From Alphaproteobacteria bacterium (GTDB lineage Bacteria > Pseudomonadota > Alphaproteobacteria > Micavibrionales > Micavibrionaceae): a stretch of DNA of 64,000 nucleotides. The stretch covers positions 108,601 through 172,600 of the forward strand of contig JAJFGR010000018.1 of the NCBI GenBank assembly GCA_021776025.1, in the 5' to 3' direction. How positions within the stretch are numbered: position 1 is the first letter of the stretch; the number at the start of each line of letters is the position of its first letter. A model generated the notes under the pieces. The model did no database searches. It was not told the DNA's origin and was given only the letters and a program-made list of their open reading frames with translations. A program made the position numbers and the translations under genes. Positions 35,653-45,451 of this stretch are shown piece by piece.

Positions 35653-36783
35653 ATGAACACACTTGAACTTACAAAAAAACTGATTTCCTGTCCTTCCGTC
35701 ACGCCGAAAGACGAAGGGGCGCAGGTGCTGCTTGGAGAATTTTTAAGAGGTGTTGGTTTTGAATGCCATCATCTGTCTTTTGGTAAGGGTGATGAAGAGG
35801 TGCCGAATTTATTTGCGCGCATTGGCAAGGGTGGCCCGCATCTCTGTTACGCCGGGCACACTGATGTGGTGCCGTCGGGGCCGGAAGAACAATGGACATT
35901 CGGACCGTTTAACCCGGAGGTTAAAGATGGCGTTCTTTATGGCCGCGGGGCCAGTGACATGAAGGGTTCGGTTGCCGCGTTTGCTGTCGCCGCTGCGGAA
36001 TTCATAAAAACCGGGGAATTTAAGGGTTCCATCAGCCTATTGATTACGGGCGATGAAGAAGGCGTGGCGATCAACGGCACGGTGAAAGTGCTGGAATGGA
36101 TGAAAGAGAACGGGCATGTGCCAGACGTTGCGATTGTCGGTGAACCTACAAACCCTAAACATTTTGGTCAGGAAATCAAAATCGGTAGACGAGGATCGTT
36201 GAACGGTCATATCACCGTTAAAGGCAAACAGGGTCATGTCGCTTATCAACAGCTGGCGGATAACCCGGTGCCAAAAATGGTGCAGATGCTTGATGCGCTG
36301 GTTCAATATGAATTTGATGAGGGCAGTGAATTTTTTCCGCCGACCAATCTGGAGATCACGACAATCGATGTTGGCAACCCGGCGACCAATGTTATTCCGG
36401 CTGGTGGCTGGGCCAGCTTTAATATTCGCTTTAACGACCAATGGAGTAGTAAAAGCCTTAAGGCCAAAATCACTGCCTTGTTGGATGCGTGCGCGCATGA
36501 TTATGAGATTAAATTTGAAGGCAACGCCGAAAGCTTTATTACGCAGCCCGGCGAATGGTCAGATCTTGTTCAGGCCGCGGTTGAAGAGGTGAGTGGTAAA
36601 GTGCCGGAATGCACGACAAGCGGCGGGACATCGGATGCGCGGTTTATTGTCAATTATTGTCCGGTGATTGAATGCGGCGGCGTTAATGAAAGCATCCATC
36701 AGATTGATGAGAATGCGGCTGTGGCAGATTTAGAGATGCTGACAAAAATATATGGGCAGATTTTAGAGCGTTATTTCAGATAA
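35653..36783 (+). CDS. dapE: Succinyl-diaminopimelate desuccinylase
   Basis: This zinc M20-family amidohydrolase removes succinate from N-succinyl-LL-diaminopimelate. It has YAGHTDVVPSG (metal His and Asp), GRGASDMKGSVAA (bridging Asp) and TGDEEG (catalytic and ligand Glu). The 376-residue length is standard. It continues the succinylase route with dapD upstream. Confidence 0.95.
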   Translation: MNTLELTKKLISCPSVTPKDEGAQVLLGEFLRGVGFECHHLSFGKGDEEVPNLFARIGKGGPHLCYAGHTDVVPSGPEEQWTFGPFNPEVKDGVLYGRGASDMKGSVAAFAVAAAEFIKTGEFKGSISLLITGDEEGVAINGTVKVLEWMKENGHVPDVAIVGEPTNPKHFGQEIKIGRRGSLNGHITVKGKQGHVAYQQLADNPVPKMVQMLDALVQYEFDEGSEFFPPTNLEITTIDVGNPATNVIPAGGWASFNIRFNDQWSSKSLKAKITALLDACAHDYEIKFEGNAESFITQPGEWSDLVQAAVEEVSGKVPECTTSGGTSDARFIVNYCPVIECGGVNESIHQIDENAAVADLEMLTKIYGQILERYFR

Positions 36784-36786
36784 GAA

Positions 36787-37458
36787 TTATTGTTTTGCAT
36801 ATGCGATCATTGCGTCGGCGAAGCTATCTTTTACATTAATCTTGCTGCCTTCATAAGACGCCTGAGAAAAAGGAATCGCCATTTTTTCACCGCGCACGGA
36901 TTTATATCCCATCACTATATATAACATTTCTGCGCGATGGCCTTTCGCATCAAACAAGATGTCTTTCACTTTACCAAGTTTGCGACCATTTTTACTATAA
37001 ATGTTTCGCCCAATAATTTTTCGCGTGCTGTACGTATCGGCATTTTTACCTGAAGCAGTTTCAATATTGGCCAAAATATCGGGCACTATGGCGGCGACCT
37101 GATCATCTGTATAGCTCATTTTATAGCCGTTGCTCACCGGGCGTACACCCAGATCTGAATAGTTAATATATAAACTGCTGGTGCGAAGCTTCATGCGGTT
37201 GAAGTTTACATTCAAGCTTGAGATTGAGCCGTTGCGCGTGAGAATAACATCGTTGACTTCACCAACGACGCGGTTGGTCTTATCTAAAACGCGGTTGTCC
37301 AAAACATCTTTTGAGCGCTCATGCTTTGAGCTTTGCTCCGGGCGGTAGCTGTTGATTTCTTCTAGGCGCTGGAGAGCCTTGGTCATACGTGCATTTTCGG
37401 CCATGACTGGTGCCGAAAAACTAAAAAGCATAATGGACAAAATAAATAGTAAACGCAT
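36787..37458 (-). CDS. Exported protein with two PRC-barrel domains
   Basis: This 223-residue protein has a signal peptide (cleavage after VMA at about 20), then two PRC-barrel-like units (about 45-115 and 140-215). The second shows GRNIYSKNGRKLGKVKDILFD. PRC barrels bind proteins or RNA; the periplasmic role is unknown. AAGGAG about 7 nt before ATG 37458 decides the start. It is convergent with dapE, 3 bp apart. Confidence 0.78.
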   Translation of the reverse strand: MRLLFILSIMLFSFSAPVMAENARMTKALQRLEEINSYRPEQSSKHERSKDVLDNRVLDKTNRVVGEVNDVILTRNGSISSLNVNFNRMKLRTSSLYINYSDLGVRPVSNGYKMSYTDDQVAAIVPDILANIETASGKNADTYSTRKIIGRNIYSKNGRKLGKVKDILFDAKGHRAEMLYIVMGYKSVRGEKMAIPFSQASYEGSKINVKDSFADAMIAYAKQ

Positions 37459-37522
37459 ACACAGTCTCCTTGTAGGCATTTTATACGCCAGCTTAGGAAA
37501 AAAGTCTACTATTTTTCATAAT

Positions 37523-38299
37523 TTATTTGTAATCAATGTGTTGTAGGTACAGCCCCACGGCCGGAGCCGTTGGTCCGCCTTTGGTTCGGTCCTTAGCTTC
37601 AAGGGCCTTTTGCAGGTCTTTTTCGTTCCACTTTCCCTCACCCACGAGCGTAAGCGTGCCGACCAGATTACGAACCATGTGATGCAAAAAAGACTGCGCC
37701 TCGGCCTCTATACGAATTTCTATGCCGCCATAGGGATCATAATCGCAGGTGGTAACATCGAGCCGATCAAGCGTACGGACCGGGTTTTTGGCCTGACATT
37801 CGGAATCGCGGAAGGTGGTGAAATCATGCTGGCCAAGCAGGCATTGCGCGGTTTTATGCATGGCTTTGGTGTTTAAGGGGCGGCGGATGTGCCAGAGCCT
37901 GCCCGCTTCAATTGCTGGAAACGACTGGCGATTAAGAATGCGATAAACGTACAGCTTCTTTTTAGCGGCAAAACGAGCATGAAAATCTTCCGCAACAATT
38001 TCGGTCTCGAGAATGCTTATGGGTTGCGGGCGAAGATGGGCGTTTATGGCCTTGGTGATTTCGAACGGCTCCATGGGCCGCGTGAAATCCTCAAAATCAA
38101 CATGAGCGACCTGGCCCCACGCATGTACGCCTGCGTCTGTACGCCCCGCACATTGGATGGTTATTTCTTGGCCTGAGAAAGCTTTAATGGCTTTTTCAAT
38201 TTCGCCCTGCACTGTGGTGGGGCCGCCCTCTTCTTGGCGCTGCCAACCGGCATAATCTGTGCCTTCATATTCGATTGTCAGGCGATAGCGCTGGGTCAT
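37523..38299 (-). CDS. truA: tRNA pseudouridine(38-40) synthase
   Basis: This 258-residue enzyme modifies positions 38-40 of tRNA anticodon stems. The catalytic Asp is in [19 protein letters not shown], and the N-terminal [12 protein letters not shown] is typical. ATG 38299 is chosen because the longer ORF would run through the small membrane gene and into fmt. It overlaps the upstream 61-residue gene by 4 bp. Confidence 0.95.
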   Translation of the reverse strand: MTQRYRLTIEYEGTDYAGWQRQEEGGPTTVQGEIEKAIKAFSGQEITIQCAGRTDAGVHAWGQVAHVDFEDFTRPMEPFEITKAINAHLRPQPISILETEIVAEDFHARFAAKKKLYVYRILNRQSFPAIEAGRLWHIRRPLNTKAMHKTAQCLLGQHDFTTFRDSECQAKNPVRTLDRLDVTTCDYDPYGGIEIRIEAEAQSFLHHMVRNLVGTLTLVGEGKWNEKDLQKALEAKDRTKGGPTAPAVGLYLQHIDYK

Positions 38300-38481
38300 T
38301 GCTGTGTACCTCTGCGCTTTGACAACATTTTGACAAGTGGCTGTCCATTGGCGATGAGAGCGCCCAGTATAATGAATATAGCGGCGAATTGAAAGTTTGG
38401 AATGCTTTGGCCCAGTGCGAATAGGAGCGTGCCGAAGGAAAATATTACGATCGCGGCTATACCGCTTAATATTGGGTTCAT
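38296..38481 (-). CDS. Small two-TM protein coupled between fmt and truA
   Basis: This 61-residue protein is almost wholly two hydrophobic helices (about 5-25 and 31-52) and a basic C-terminus (KRRGTQQ). Its start overlaps the end of fmt by 4 bp and its stop overlaps the start of truA by 4 bp, so all three are translationally coupled. I do not know its function. The tight coupling makes it very likely a real gene. Confidence 0.7.
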   Translation of the reverse strand: MNPILSGIAAIVIFSFGTLLFALGQSIPNFQFAAIFIILGALIANGQPLVKMLSKRRGTQQ

Positions 38482-39434
38482 TCCAAAAATCCGCCGACTT
38501 TAATGTAGCCGCCATTAAGGGCCGAGGCGAAATCCATTGCTTGTTTACCCGCTGGTTGGACATGCAGGAGCTGCAGGACCGTACCGCCGCCGCATTCAAC
38601 ATGGCCATGTTTATCTAAGATAGTACCGACTAGTTGGTCTTTTATTGCCGTGTTCGTGGCGATGTTTTCGGGGTTTGCGGGCTGAGCCTCAAGGATTTTC
38701 AGGCGCTGGCCTTCACTTTGTGTCCAAACGCCGGGCCAAGGGTTGAGCGCACGAATTTGGCGATCGATCTCACCTGCGCCTTCTTCCCAATTAACTTTAC
38801 CATCGTCCTTTTTAAGGAGATGAGCGTATGTGACACCATCCTTTTCTTGTTCTGTTACAGCACTTTGACCGTTTTTAGCCAATTGTTCAAGCGTCTCAAT
38901 AATCATATCTGCGCCAAGCGCAGCCAGACGGTCATGAAGTGTAATGGCAGTTTCGCGCTCATCCAGATTAAGAGCGCGTTTGATGATTTCAGGGCCGGTA
39001 TCGAGACCTTCATCCATTTGCATGAGTGTTACGCCGCTTTGCGTGTCCTCTTCCCAAATAGCGCGATGAATAGGGGACGCGCCACGCCAACGCGGCAGGA
39101 GCGAGGCATGGATATTGATGCAGCCATGTTTGGGCGCATCAAGGATTGTTTTGGGCAGAATGAGGCCATAGGCGGCAACGACAGCCACATCGAGATTATG
39201 AGCGGCGAACTGTGCCTGTACGTCTTCTGATTTTAGAGATTCAGGGTGGAAAACCGGAATATTCTGATTATCAGCGTAAGCCTGCACCGGCGATGGCTGG
39301 AGCTTATGCCCACGCCCCTTTGGTCGCGGCGGCTGGGAATAGACGCAAACGACCTCATGGCTGGATTCGTCAATGGCTTTGAGCGCCTCTAGTGCGAACT
39401 CCGGCGTGCCCATAAAGCCCACACGCAAGCTCAT
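38478..39434 (-). CDS. fmt: Methionyl-tRNA formyltransferase
   Basis: This 318-residue enzyme formylates initiator Met-tRNA using 10-formyl-THF. The motif [17 protein letters not shown] carries the catalytic Asn, His and the family's SLLP loop. It is preceded directly by def (1-bp overlap), so formylation and deformylation are one operon. Confidence 0.96.
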   Translation of the reverse strand: MSLRVGFMGTPEFALEALKAIDESSHEVVCVYSQPPRPKGRGHKLQPSPVQAYADNQNIPVFHPESLKSEDVQAQFAAHNLDVAVVAAYGLILPKTILDAPKHGCINIHASLLPRWRGASPIHRAIWEEDTQSGVTLMQMDEGLDTGPEIIKRALNLDERETAITLHDRLAALGADMIIETLEQLAKNGQSAVTEQEKDGVTYAHLLKKDDGKVNWEEGAGEIDRQIRALNPWPGVWTQSEGQRLKILEAQPANPENIATNTAIKDQLVGTILDKHGHVECGGGTVLQLLHVQPAGKQAMDFASALNGGYIKVGGFLE

Positions 39435-39964
39435 TACAACACCTGCTGCTTCTTGGCCTTTTCGATCTTACGGACGATCATATTGCGTTTGAGCGATGAG
39501 AGATAATCGATGAAAAGCACGCCGTTGAGGTGGTCGATTTCGTGCTGTACACAGTGGGAGAGTAAGCCGGAAGCCTCTAGCTCCGCTTCTTTGCCGTCAT
39601 AATCCAGATATTTGACGCGTACAAGGGCGGGGCGCTCGACATCGGCGTATTGACGCGGAATGGACAGGCAGCCCTCCTCCATCACGCTCATTTCCTCAGA
39701 TTCCCAGATAATGCTCGGATTGGCCATGCAGATGGGGCTGGCCTCTTCCTTAGTCTTCTCATCGCGCTTAGACAGATCCATGACGATCACGCGGTTAAGC
39801 AAATTCACCTGATTGGCGGCAAGGCCTATGCCCGGCGCGTCATACATGGTGGCCAGCATTTTATCCATTTGCTTTTGGATGGCCTCATCCACGCGATTAA
39901 CGGCGGTGGCTGTTTCTTTCAGCACCGCATCGGGAATTGTGATGATGTCGTATAGATTGCTCAT
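39434..39964 (-). CDS. def: Peptide deformylase
   Basis: This 176-residue iron/zinc enzyme removes the formyl group from nascent proteins. Motif 1 is GIGLAANQV (46-54). Motif 2 is EGCLSIP with ligand Cys99. Motif 3 is QHEIDH with ligands His141 and His145 and catalytic Glu142. It is first of the def-fmt-(2TM)-truA operon. Confidence 0.96.
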   Translation of the reverse strand: MSNLYDIITIPDAVLKETATAVNRVDEAIQKQMDKMLATMYDAPGIGLAANQVNLLNRVIVMDLSKRDEKTKEEASPICMANPSIIWESEEMSVMEEGCLSIPRQYADVERPALVRVKYLDYDGKEAELEASGLLSHCVQHEIDHLNGVLFIDYLSSLKRNMIVRKIEKAKKQQVL

Positions 39965-40010
39965 AGGATTGAGTTAAGGGTTTTTGGGGATTGGGTCAAG
40001 GCCGGGAGCT

Positions 40011-41171
40011 TTAAGCGCGCTTTTTCTCTTGCTCATCCTCAGATGTAAGAGTGATAGCGCGAGGCGTTTCTTCGACCACATCAAGCTCGGGAAGCTCCCC
40101 CAGAGCCTTTCCACCCTGCAATTCCTTAAATTTGCGCGCGGCCGGTAGAACTTGGCGTTCCAGCGAACCGATAGCCGCATCATAGCCCTTCATTGCACCC
40201 TGCAGACCTTTGCCGACTTTTTCGATATGGCCAGTGAAGGTGAGAAGGCGTTTATACAAATCGCCCCCCAGCGTAGAGATTTCCTGTGCATTTTTGGCCA
40301 GTTCGACCTGACGCCAGCTCATCCCGACAACGCGCAAAAGACTCATCAGCAGAGTTGGGGAGGCAATGATGATATTCTGGCTGCTGGCATAATCAACCAA
40401 AGCGGGATCAGCGCGCAGGGCCAGCGAATAAATATGTTCGGACGGGAGAAACAGCACGGTGAAGTCGGGGCTTTGCTGACCATCGGCGATATTTTCCCAA
40501 TAGCCCTTTTTCCCCAGCGCCTGTACGTGCGCTTTGACCTGCTTAGACAGGCTGTGCATAAGGGTTTTATATTCATCCTCGCTCATTTCTTCGGACAGGC
40601 GATCAACGAACTGGTTCACCGGCGCTTTTGAATCAATGATGATCTTAAAACCGTCTTGCATATTAATGATGGCATCAGGCTGCTGGCGACCTTCTGCGGT
40701 TTGCATAGAGACTTGCGTTTCGTAGTGTACGCCTTTAATCAGGCCGGATTTATCAAGCAACCCTTCGAGGATATACTCACCCCAGCGCCCTTGGGCCGCC
40801 GGATCGCGCAGCGCCCCGACAAGGCGCGCGGTTTCGCGGCTAAGGCTTTTCATATCTTCACGAAGGGCGGTATCTGTGCCCTTGACCTGCTCCAAAGCTT
40901 TGGACATTTCTTCGAGATTTTTGTGAACGGGTTTAATCATCTCCGCGATGGTACTCTGGCGTTTTTCCAGATCATGCGCACCATCGGCGTGGTGTTTTTT
41001 GAAGGTTTCCTCGGCGCGCTGCAAAAATGCTTCATGAGCTTGGCTCACAGCTTCTTGGGCCGTGAGTTTAAACTCATTGCCCATGCTCCCTCGCATTTTC
41101 GTGAAAATGAGCGCTGTTATGCCCGCACCTGCGATAAACCCGACAGTAATAAAAACAATTGCTTCGATCAT
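40011..41171 (-). CDS. rmuC: DNA recombination protein RmuC homologue
   Basis: This 386-residue protein has an N-terminal membrane helix (about 5-24), a coiled coil (about 40-110) and the PD-(D/E)XK nuclease-like RmuC domain (AAQGRWGEYILEGLL, PDAIINMQDGFKIIIDSKAP, DFTVLFLPSEHIYSLAL). RmuC limits inversions at short inverted repeats. It lies 46 bp upstream of def on the same strand. Confidence 0.93.
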   Translation of the reverse strand: MIEAIVFITVGFIAGAGITALIFTKMRGSMGNEFKLTAQEAVSQAHEAFLQRAEETFKKHHADGAHDLEKRQSTIAEMIKPVHKNLEEMSKALEQVKGTDTALREDMKSLSRETARLVGALRDPAAQGRWGEYILEGLLDKSGLIKGVHYETQVSMQTAEGRQQPDAIINMQDGFKIIIDSKAPVNQFVDRLSEEMSEDEYKTLMHSLSKQVKAHVQALGKKGYWENIADGQQSPDFTVLFLPSEHIYSLALRADPALVDYASSQNIIIASPTLLMSLLRVVGMSWRQVELAKNAQEISTLGGDLYKRLLTFTGHIEKVGKGLQGAMKGYDAAIGSLERQVLPAARKFKELQGGKALGELPELDVVEETPRAITLTSEDEQEKKRA

Positions 41172-41193
41172 GATGTCTGCTAGCTTAAACGTT

Positions 41194-41892
41194 ATGAATA
41201 CAAAACGCCAACAAGACTTTTCTACAGAATCGGGAAATGCGCTGATTTATGTTTTGATTGCGATTGCGCTGTTTGCGGCGCTGTCTTTTACGCTTGGGCG
41301 CCAGACGGATACTTCGGAAGCCGGGACAGTGAGCGATGAAAAGGCGGAGCTTTATGCGACGCAGCTTATTTCCTATGCGGCGCAGGCTAGGTCATCGGTT
41401 GATCAGATGCTGTTTACGGCAGCCAGTGATATTGACGATCTGAATTTTATTGCCCCAACGGACGCGGCGTTTGATACCGCGCCGAATATACACAAGGTTC
41501 ACCACCCACAAGGCGGGGGATTAAATCCGGGGACCATTCCGGCAGAGATTGTCACGCAAGTTACGGCTGATCCGGAGCCGGGTTGGTATCTGGGGCGGTT
41601 TAATAATGTAGAGTGGACGGCCAGCGCCAGCGATGAAGTAATTTTAGTTGCTTATCAAATTAACGAAAAGGTTTGCGGGCTGATCAATAAAAAAATCAAC
41701 GGTTTGATCACGATTCCAACAATGACAGATTCCCTTCGCAATACGTTGATTGATGGTACCTTACATGGCGGAACGAATGTCGAGCTGACCACCGATGGCG
41801 GGGATATTTGTCCGGATTGTGAGAATATGGGTTCGCTGTGCGTGCAAGAGGGCGGAATTTTTGGGTTCTATACAATCATTGCTGATCAGTAA
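41194..41892 (+). CDS. Type IV pilin-like exported protein
   Basis: This 232-residue protein starts with a short polar tail and a hydrophobic helix after a glycine (ESGNALIYVLIAIALFAALSFTLG), the general form of a type IV prepilin or pseudopilin without the usual Phe/Glu5. The rest is beta-rich with two Cys pairs (CPDCENMGSLC). No prepilin peptidase or pilus ATPase is nearby. ATG 41194 is chosen because the longer ORF overlaps the divergent rmuC. Its stop abuts engB's stop. Confidence 0.6.
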   Translation: MNTKRQQDFSTESGNALIYVLIAIALFAALSFTLGRQTDTSEAGTVSDEKAELYATQLISYAAQARSSVDQMLFTAASDIDDLNFIAPTDAAFDTAPNIHKVHHPQGGGLNPGTIPAEIVTQVTADPEPGWYLGRFNNVEWTASASDEVILVAYQINEKVCGLINKKINGLITIPTMTDSLRNTLIDGTLHGGTNVELTTDGGDICPDCENMGSLCVQEGGIFGFYTIIADQ

Positions 41893-42528
41893 TTACAGCC
41901 CATAAGCAGCCAGCACGGCGCGCATTTGCGGGATGCCCATGCCCTTATCCGCGCTGGTTGGCAAAACACCCGGGAAACCAGCGGCGTGGTTTTTGAGTGT
42001 GGAAATTATTTTCTCCGATACTTTTTCCAGCCCCTGATTTTTGACCTTATCGGTTTTGGTCAAAACGATGCGATATTGCACAGCCGTTTCATCAAGCATT
42101 TTCATGAGCTCAATATCGGAGTCTTTGAAACCGTGGCGCGAGTCGATCAAGATAAACACGCAGCGCAAGTTCGGGCGGCCTCGCAGATAATCAAAGACGA
42201 GCTGTGTCCAATCATCGCGCTTAGTTTTGGACACCTTGGCATAGCCATAGCCCGGCATGTCGACCATATAAAGGCGATCGCCGAGATTGAAATAGTTTAG
42301 CTGTTGCGTGCGGCCCGGGGTGTTCGAAGTTTTGGCCAGTGTTTTACGGCCCGTGAGCGCGTTGACCAGCGAAGATTTACCCACATTGGAGCGGCCAGCA
42401 AAAGCGATTTCAGGCATGTTTGCTTCGGGCAGCTGGCTTAACCCCGCAACGCCAAGCATAAAATCGCAAGGGCCCGCAAATAGCTTACGGGCCTCTTCCA
42501 ATTCATTGTCTGAAAATTCGTCGCTCAT
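41893..42528 (-). CDS. engB: Ribosome biogenesis GTP-binding protein YihA/YsxC/EngB
   Basis: This 211-residue GTPase for 50S subunit assembly has G1 GRSNVGKSS, G2 NTPGRTQ (Thr), G3 DMPGYG and G4 TKTDK. Its start overlaps the yidC stop by 1 bp, the usual alphaproteobacterial order yidC-engB. Confidence 0.96.
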   Translation of the reverse strand: MSDEFSDNELEEARKLFAGPCDFMLGVAGLSQLPEANMPEIAFAGRSNVGKSSLVNALTGRKTLAKTSNTPGRTQQLNYFNLGDRLYMVDMPGYGYAKVSKTKRDDWTQLVFDYLRGRPNLRCVFILIDSRHGFKDSDIELMKMLDETAVQYRIVLTKTDKVKNQGLEKVSEKIISTLKNHAAGFPGVLPTSADKGMGIPQMRAVLAAYGL

Positions 42529-44480
42529 TATTTTTTCTTCTTCTTACTTTTTTTCGGCTTAGGCGGTGAAATGGGTTTTTTCGGTTCGTCATCGTCGCCG
42601 TAGAGCACATCTTCAACCTTGTCTTCCATCATTTCGGTCAAAGGGTGCAAAGCAGGGCCTTTATCGATGGCTTCATCGGCGGCTTTTTCCTCTTCCGTTT
42701 CCCCAAACAAATGGATGGGAACATCAAGAGATTTCATGATGATCATTTGCTGGATGACGCCAATGAAGGCAGAGAAAGTCCAGTAAACGACCAGACCGGC
42801 GGCAAATTGCGACATGATAAAGGCAAACAAGAATGGCATGTAATTGGCCATATCGCGCTGGAGCGGATCTTGCGGCGGCGGATTGAGTTTTTTCTGGATG
42901 ATCATAGCGACCAACATTAGACACGGCCAGACACCGATAATGAGAAAGCCCGGCGGGGTCCATGGGATCAAGCCGAAGAGATTAAACACACTGGTCGGAT
43001 CGGCAGCGGAAAGATCTTGAATCCAGCCAAAAAACGGGGCGTGGCGCAGCTCAATCGTGACAAAGAATGTTTTATAAAGCGCAAAGAAAATTGGAATTTG
43101 CAGCAGGATGGGCAAACATCCCGACATCGGGTTCACACCTTCACGCTGGTACATTTCGACGAGTTCGGCCTGCATTTTTTGTTTATCATCACCGTATTTC
43201 TCACGCATCTCAGTGACCAATGGTGAGACTTTTTTCATCTTTGCAAATGAACGGTAAGAGGTGTTGGTCAATGGAAATACGGAAGCGCGGATCATGATGG
43301 TCATGATGATGATGGCGATACCCATATTGCCGATCCATAGATTTAAATAATGCAGCGCATAGAAGAATGGCTTGCTCATAAACCAGAACCAACCGAAATC
43401 AACGGACAGACCAAATTGTGGAATATTCTGACCTTTTTCATAGGCTTGCAGTTGCTGGACACGTTTGGCACCAACAAAAAGACGGCTTTGCACCTCGCCG
43501 CTTTGACCGGGGCTAAGTTCAAGCGCTGCGCCGAGAAAGTCTGCTTGATAAAGCCCAACGTTTTCGCGGTCTTTGTCCGGACCGGCATAGCTATAGCTGT
43601 ATTTAACGTTTTGGCCTTGAGGCGGAATAAGAGCGGTCAGCCAATATTTATCGGTAAAACCAAGCCAGCCTTGCTGCGCATGTGAGACCGCTTTTTTCTC
43701 TTTACGAAGTGTTTTATAACCTTCGTTCGAAAGTTCCTCGCCGATAAAACCAACTGGCCCTTCATAGGACACCCAGGCACCCTGAAAACCATCGGGGAGA
43801 CCTTTTTGGGAAATGAGACCGTAAGGATAGAGCGTTACTTTTCGCCCGGCGTTATTGACCACGCGCTGGGTTACAGAAAACATAAAGGATTCGTCGAGGG
43901 TTAAAATACGTTCGAAAGTTAGCCCTTGGGGATTGCTCCAACTGAGCGTCACCGGGTTACCCGGAGAAAGCTGCGTGTTGCCGCGCACCTGCCAATTGGT
44001 ATTTTTACCGGGCACGGCGATTGCCTTATCACCTGCGATCCAGCCATATTCTATGCTGCGTGGAAATGCTGCCCCGCGTGGATTAAGCACTGTAACGTTT
44101 TCTTCTTTTTCGAGCGTTTTGAAATATTTGTTAAGAGCCGCATCATCAATGCGCCCGCCGCTTAAATCAATTGAGCCGTGCAGCTCGTTATTTGAAAACT
44201 GAATGCGCCCTCCCGTGGCAATAACCTCACCACGATCTTTGATGTTTTCTGTCTGCGTTGCGGCTTGGCCTGCCGGGCCGACGGCCTGAGCAATTTCAGC
44301 TTCAACCTTATTACGTTCTTTCATCGCATCACGCTGCGGCTTGAGGACAAACGCATCAAAGGTAAAATATACAAAAGCGGCCAACACAAAGAAAATGAAC
44401 ATATTGCGCATATCTTCGGGGTGCATCTGGTCTTTATTATTGGGGCTGTTGGGATTGAGCATTTTCGGTTTTACATTCAT
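42528..44480 (-). CDS. yidC: Membrane protein insertase YidC
   Basis: This 650-residue insertase of the inner membrane has an N-terminal helix (about 29-45), a large periplasmic beta-domain (about 60-370) and the five-helix Oxa1-like core with GCLPILLQIPIFFALY. The last 30 residues are Lys/Pro-rich (a Lys tail that can bind ribosomes). It follows yidD and rnpA in the expected order. Confidence 0.97.
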   Translation of the reverse strand: MNVKPKMLNPNSPNNKDQMHPEDMRNMFIFFVLAAFVYFTFDAFVLKPQRDAMKERNKVEAEIAQAVGPAGQAATQTENIKDRGEVIATGGRIQFSNNELHGSIDLSGGRIDDAALNKYFKTLEKEENVTVLNPRGAAFPRSIEYGWIAGDKAIAVPGKNTNWQVRGNTQLSPGNPVTLSWSNPQGLTFERILTLDESFMFSVTQRVVNNAGRKVTLYPYGLISQKGLPDGFQGAWVSYEGPVGFIGEELSNEGYKTLRKEKKAVSHAQQGWLGFTDKYWLTALIPPQGQNVKYSYSYAGPDKDRENVGLYQADFLGAALELSPGQSGEVQSRLFVGAKRVQQLQAYEKGQNIPQFGLSVDFGWFWFMSKPFFYALHYLNLWIGNMGIAIIIMTIMIRASVFPLTNTSYRSFAKMKKVSPLVTEMREKYGDDKQKMQAELVEMYQREGVNPMSGCLPILLQIPIFFALYKTFFVTIELRHAPFFGWIQDLSAADPTSVFNLFGLIPWTPPGFLIIGVWPCLMLVAMIIQKKLNPPPQDPLQRDMANYMPFLFAFIMSQFAAGLVVYWTFSAFIGVIQQMIIMKSLDVPIHLFGETEEEKAADEAIDKGPALHPLTEMMEDKVEDVLYGDDDEPKKPISPPKPKKSKKKKK

Positions 44481-44541
44481 TGGTTTATTTATTATCAGGG
44501 GCGTTTATAGCCTACGCACACACTCCAATCAATGGGGCAGA

Positions 44542-44757
44542 TCAATCAGGAACAGGGTCGTTAAATTCGCCTTTGTGATAAGGATGGCATTTGCCGATCC
44601 GTTTAAGTGCCAGCCATAGTCCTTTTAGCGGGCCATGGCGGTCTATCGCTTGGTCTGCATAGGCGCTGCAGGTGGGGTGAAACCGGCAATTCCGGCCTAA
44701 AAGTGGCGAAATAACGAAGGCGTAAGCCTTTATCAGACCGCGCATGAGCTTTTTCAT
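44542..44757 (-). CDS. yidD: Membrane protein insertion efficiency factor YidD
   Basis: This protein of about 71 residues has the YidD signature SPLLGRNCRFHPTCSAYA with its paired cysteines and the helper residues GPLKGLWLALKRIGKCHPY. It is a small amphipathic membrane-associated factor working with YidC. Met 44757 overlaps the rnpA stop by 4 bp; the ORF's earlier ATG (44793) lies within rnpA. Confidence 0.93.
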   Translation of the reverse strand: MKKLMRGLIKAYAFVISPLLGRNCRFHPTCSAYADQAIDRHGPLKGLWLALKRIGKCHPYHKGEFNDPVPD

Positions 44758-45137
44758 GGCGTTTTTGCTTCCAACCCCATTTTTCGTAGGCACCAGCGTA
44801 AGTCTTCGCAGAGCGTTTCATAAGAGCGGGTGGCGCTGGCCGGGCGGCCTACGAGAATATAGTCTTGGCCGTTCATGGCGCCCGTGGGCAGTACATCAGC
44901 GGCCACTGCGCGCAAGCGGCGTTTAATGCGGTTGCGCTTCACAGCCGATTTATCGACGCGTTTGCTAACCGTATAACCAATACGCTTGATATCATCTTCA
45001 TTGGGCGCGGTTTGCACAATAAGGCCATGGGAAACCCATTTACGACCTTTTGACTGAATTTTCAGGAAATCAGATCGTTTTTTGATCTGCGTCAGGGACG
45101 CTTGCTGGTCTTTAGTTGCTTGCATAATTAAGAGCAT
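44754..45137 (-). CDS. rnpA: Ribonuclease P protein component
   Basis: This basic protein of 123-127 residues is a subunit of RNase P, which matures tRNA 5' ends. Marks are KKRSDFLKIQ at the N-terminus and the RNR motif in AVKRNRIKRRLRA. Start at Met1 or Met5 (45125) cannot be told apart. It lies between rpmH and yidD as usual. Confidence 0.94.
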   Translation of the reverse strand: MLLIMQATKDQQASLTQIKKRSDFLKIQSKGRKWVSHGLIVQTAPNEDDIKRIGYTVSKRVDKSAVKRNRIKRRLRAVAADVLPTGAMNGQDYILVGRPASATRSYETLCEDLRWCLRKMGLEAKTP

Positions 45138-45194
45138 ACAAAAAGGCGCTGAGCTTTGAAAGCCGCGCCTTCTTTAAAATTATAGGGTTAAAGC

Positions 45195-45329
45195 TTAAGC
45201 GCTAAGCTTTTTACGGCCTTTTGCGCGGCGAGCAGCAATAATCGCGCGGCCATTCTTTGTCGCCATGCGGCTACGGAAGCCGTGGCGGCGTTTACGAACT
45301 AGGTTACTGGGCTGAAATGTACGTTTCAT
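45195..45329 (-). CDS. rpmH: 50S ribosomal protein L34
   Basis: This 44-residue ribosomal protein begins [19 protein letters not shown] and ends GRKKLSA, a near-perfect match to bacterial L34. It opens the rpmH-rnpA-yidD-yidC-engB run. No oriC-type cluster of DnaA boxes is visible around it. Confidence 0.97.
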   Translation of the reverse strand: MKRTFQPSNLVRKRRHGFRSRMATKNGRAIIAARRAKGRKKLSA

Positions 45330-45451
45330 CTTGTTTTTCGCCGTTTTTAGGAGCGCCTCAATTCTGCGGTATTCATTAAAGTGTGGGCTTTATAGCGTTA
45401 TTTGAGAGGAGATGTCAATCAATTCAGGCGTAAAAATCGTGTTTATATCGC

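Noticed and set aside
45195..45451. Replication origin near rpmH/rnpA
   Set aside because: No cluster of DnaA boxes, no dnaA or dnaN; the rpmH run occurs away from oriC in many alphaproteobacteria.
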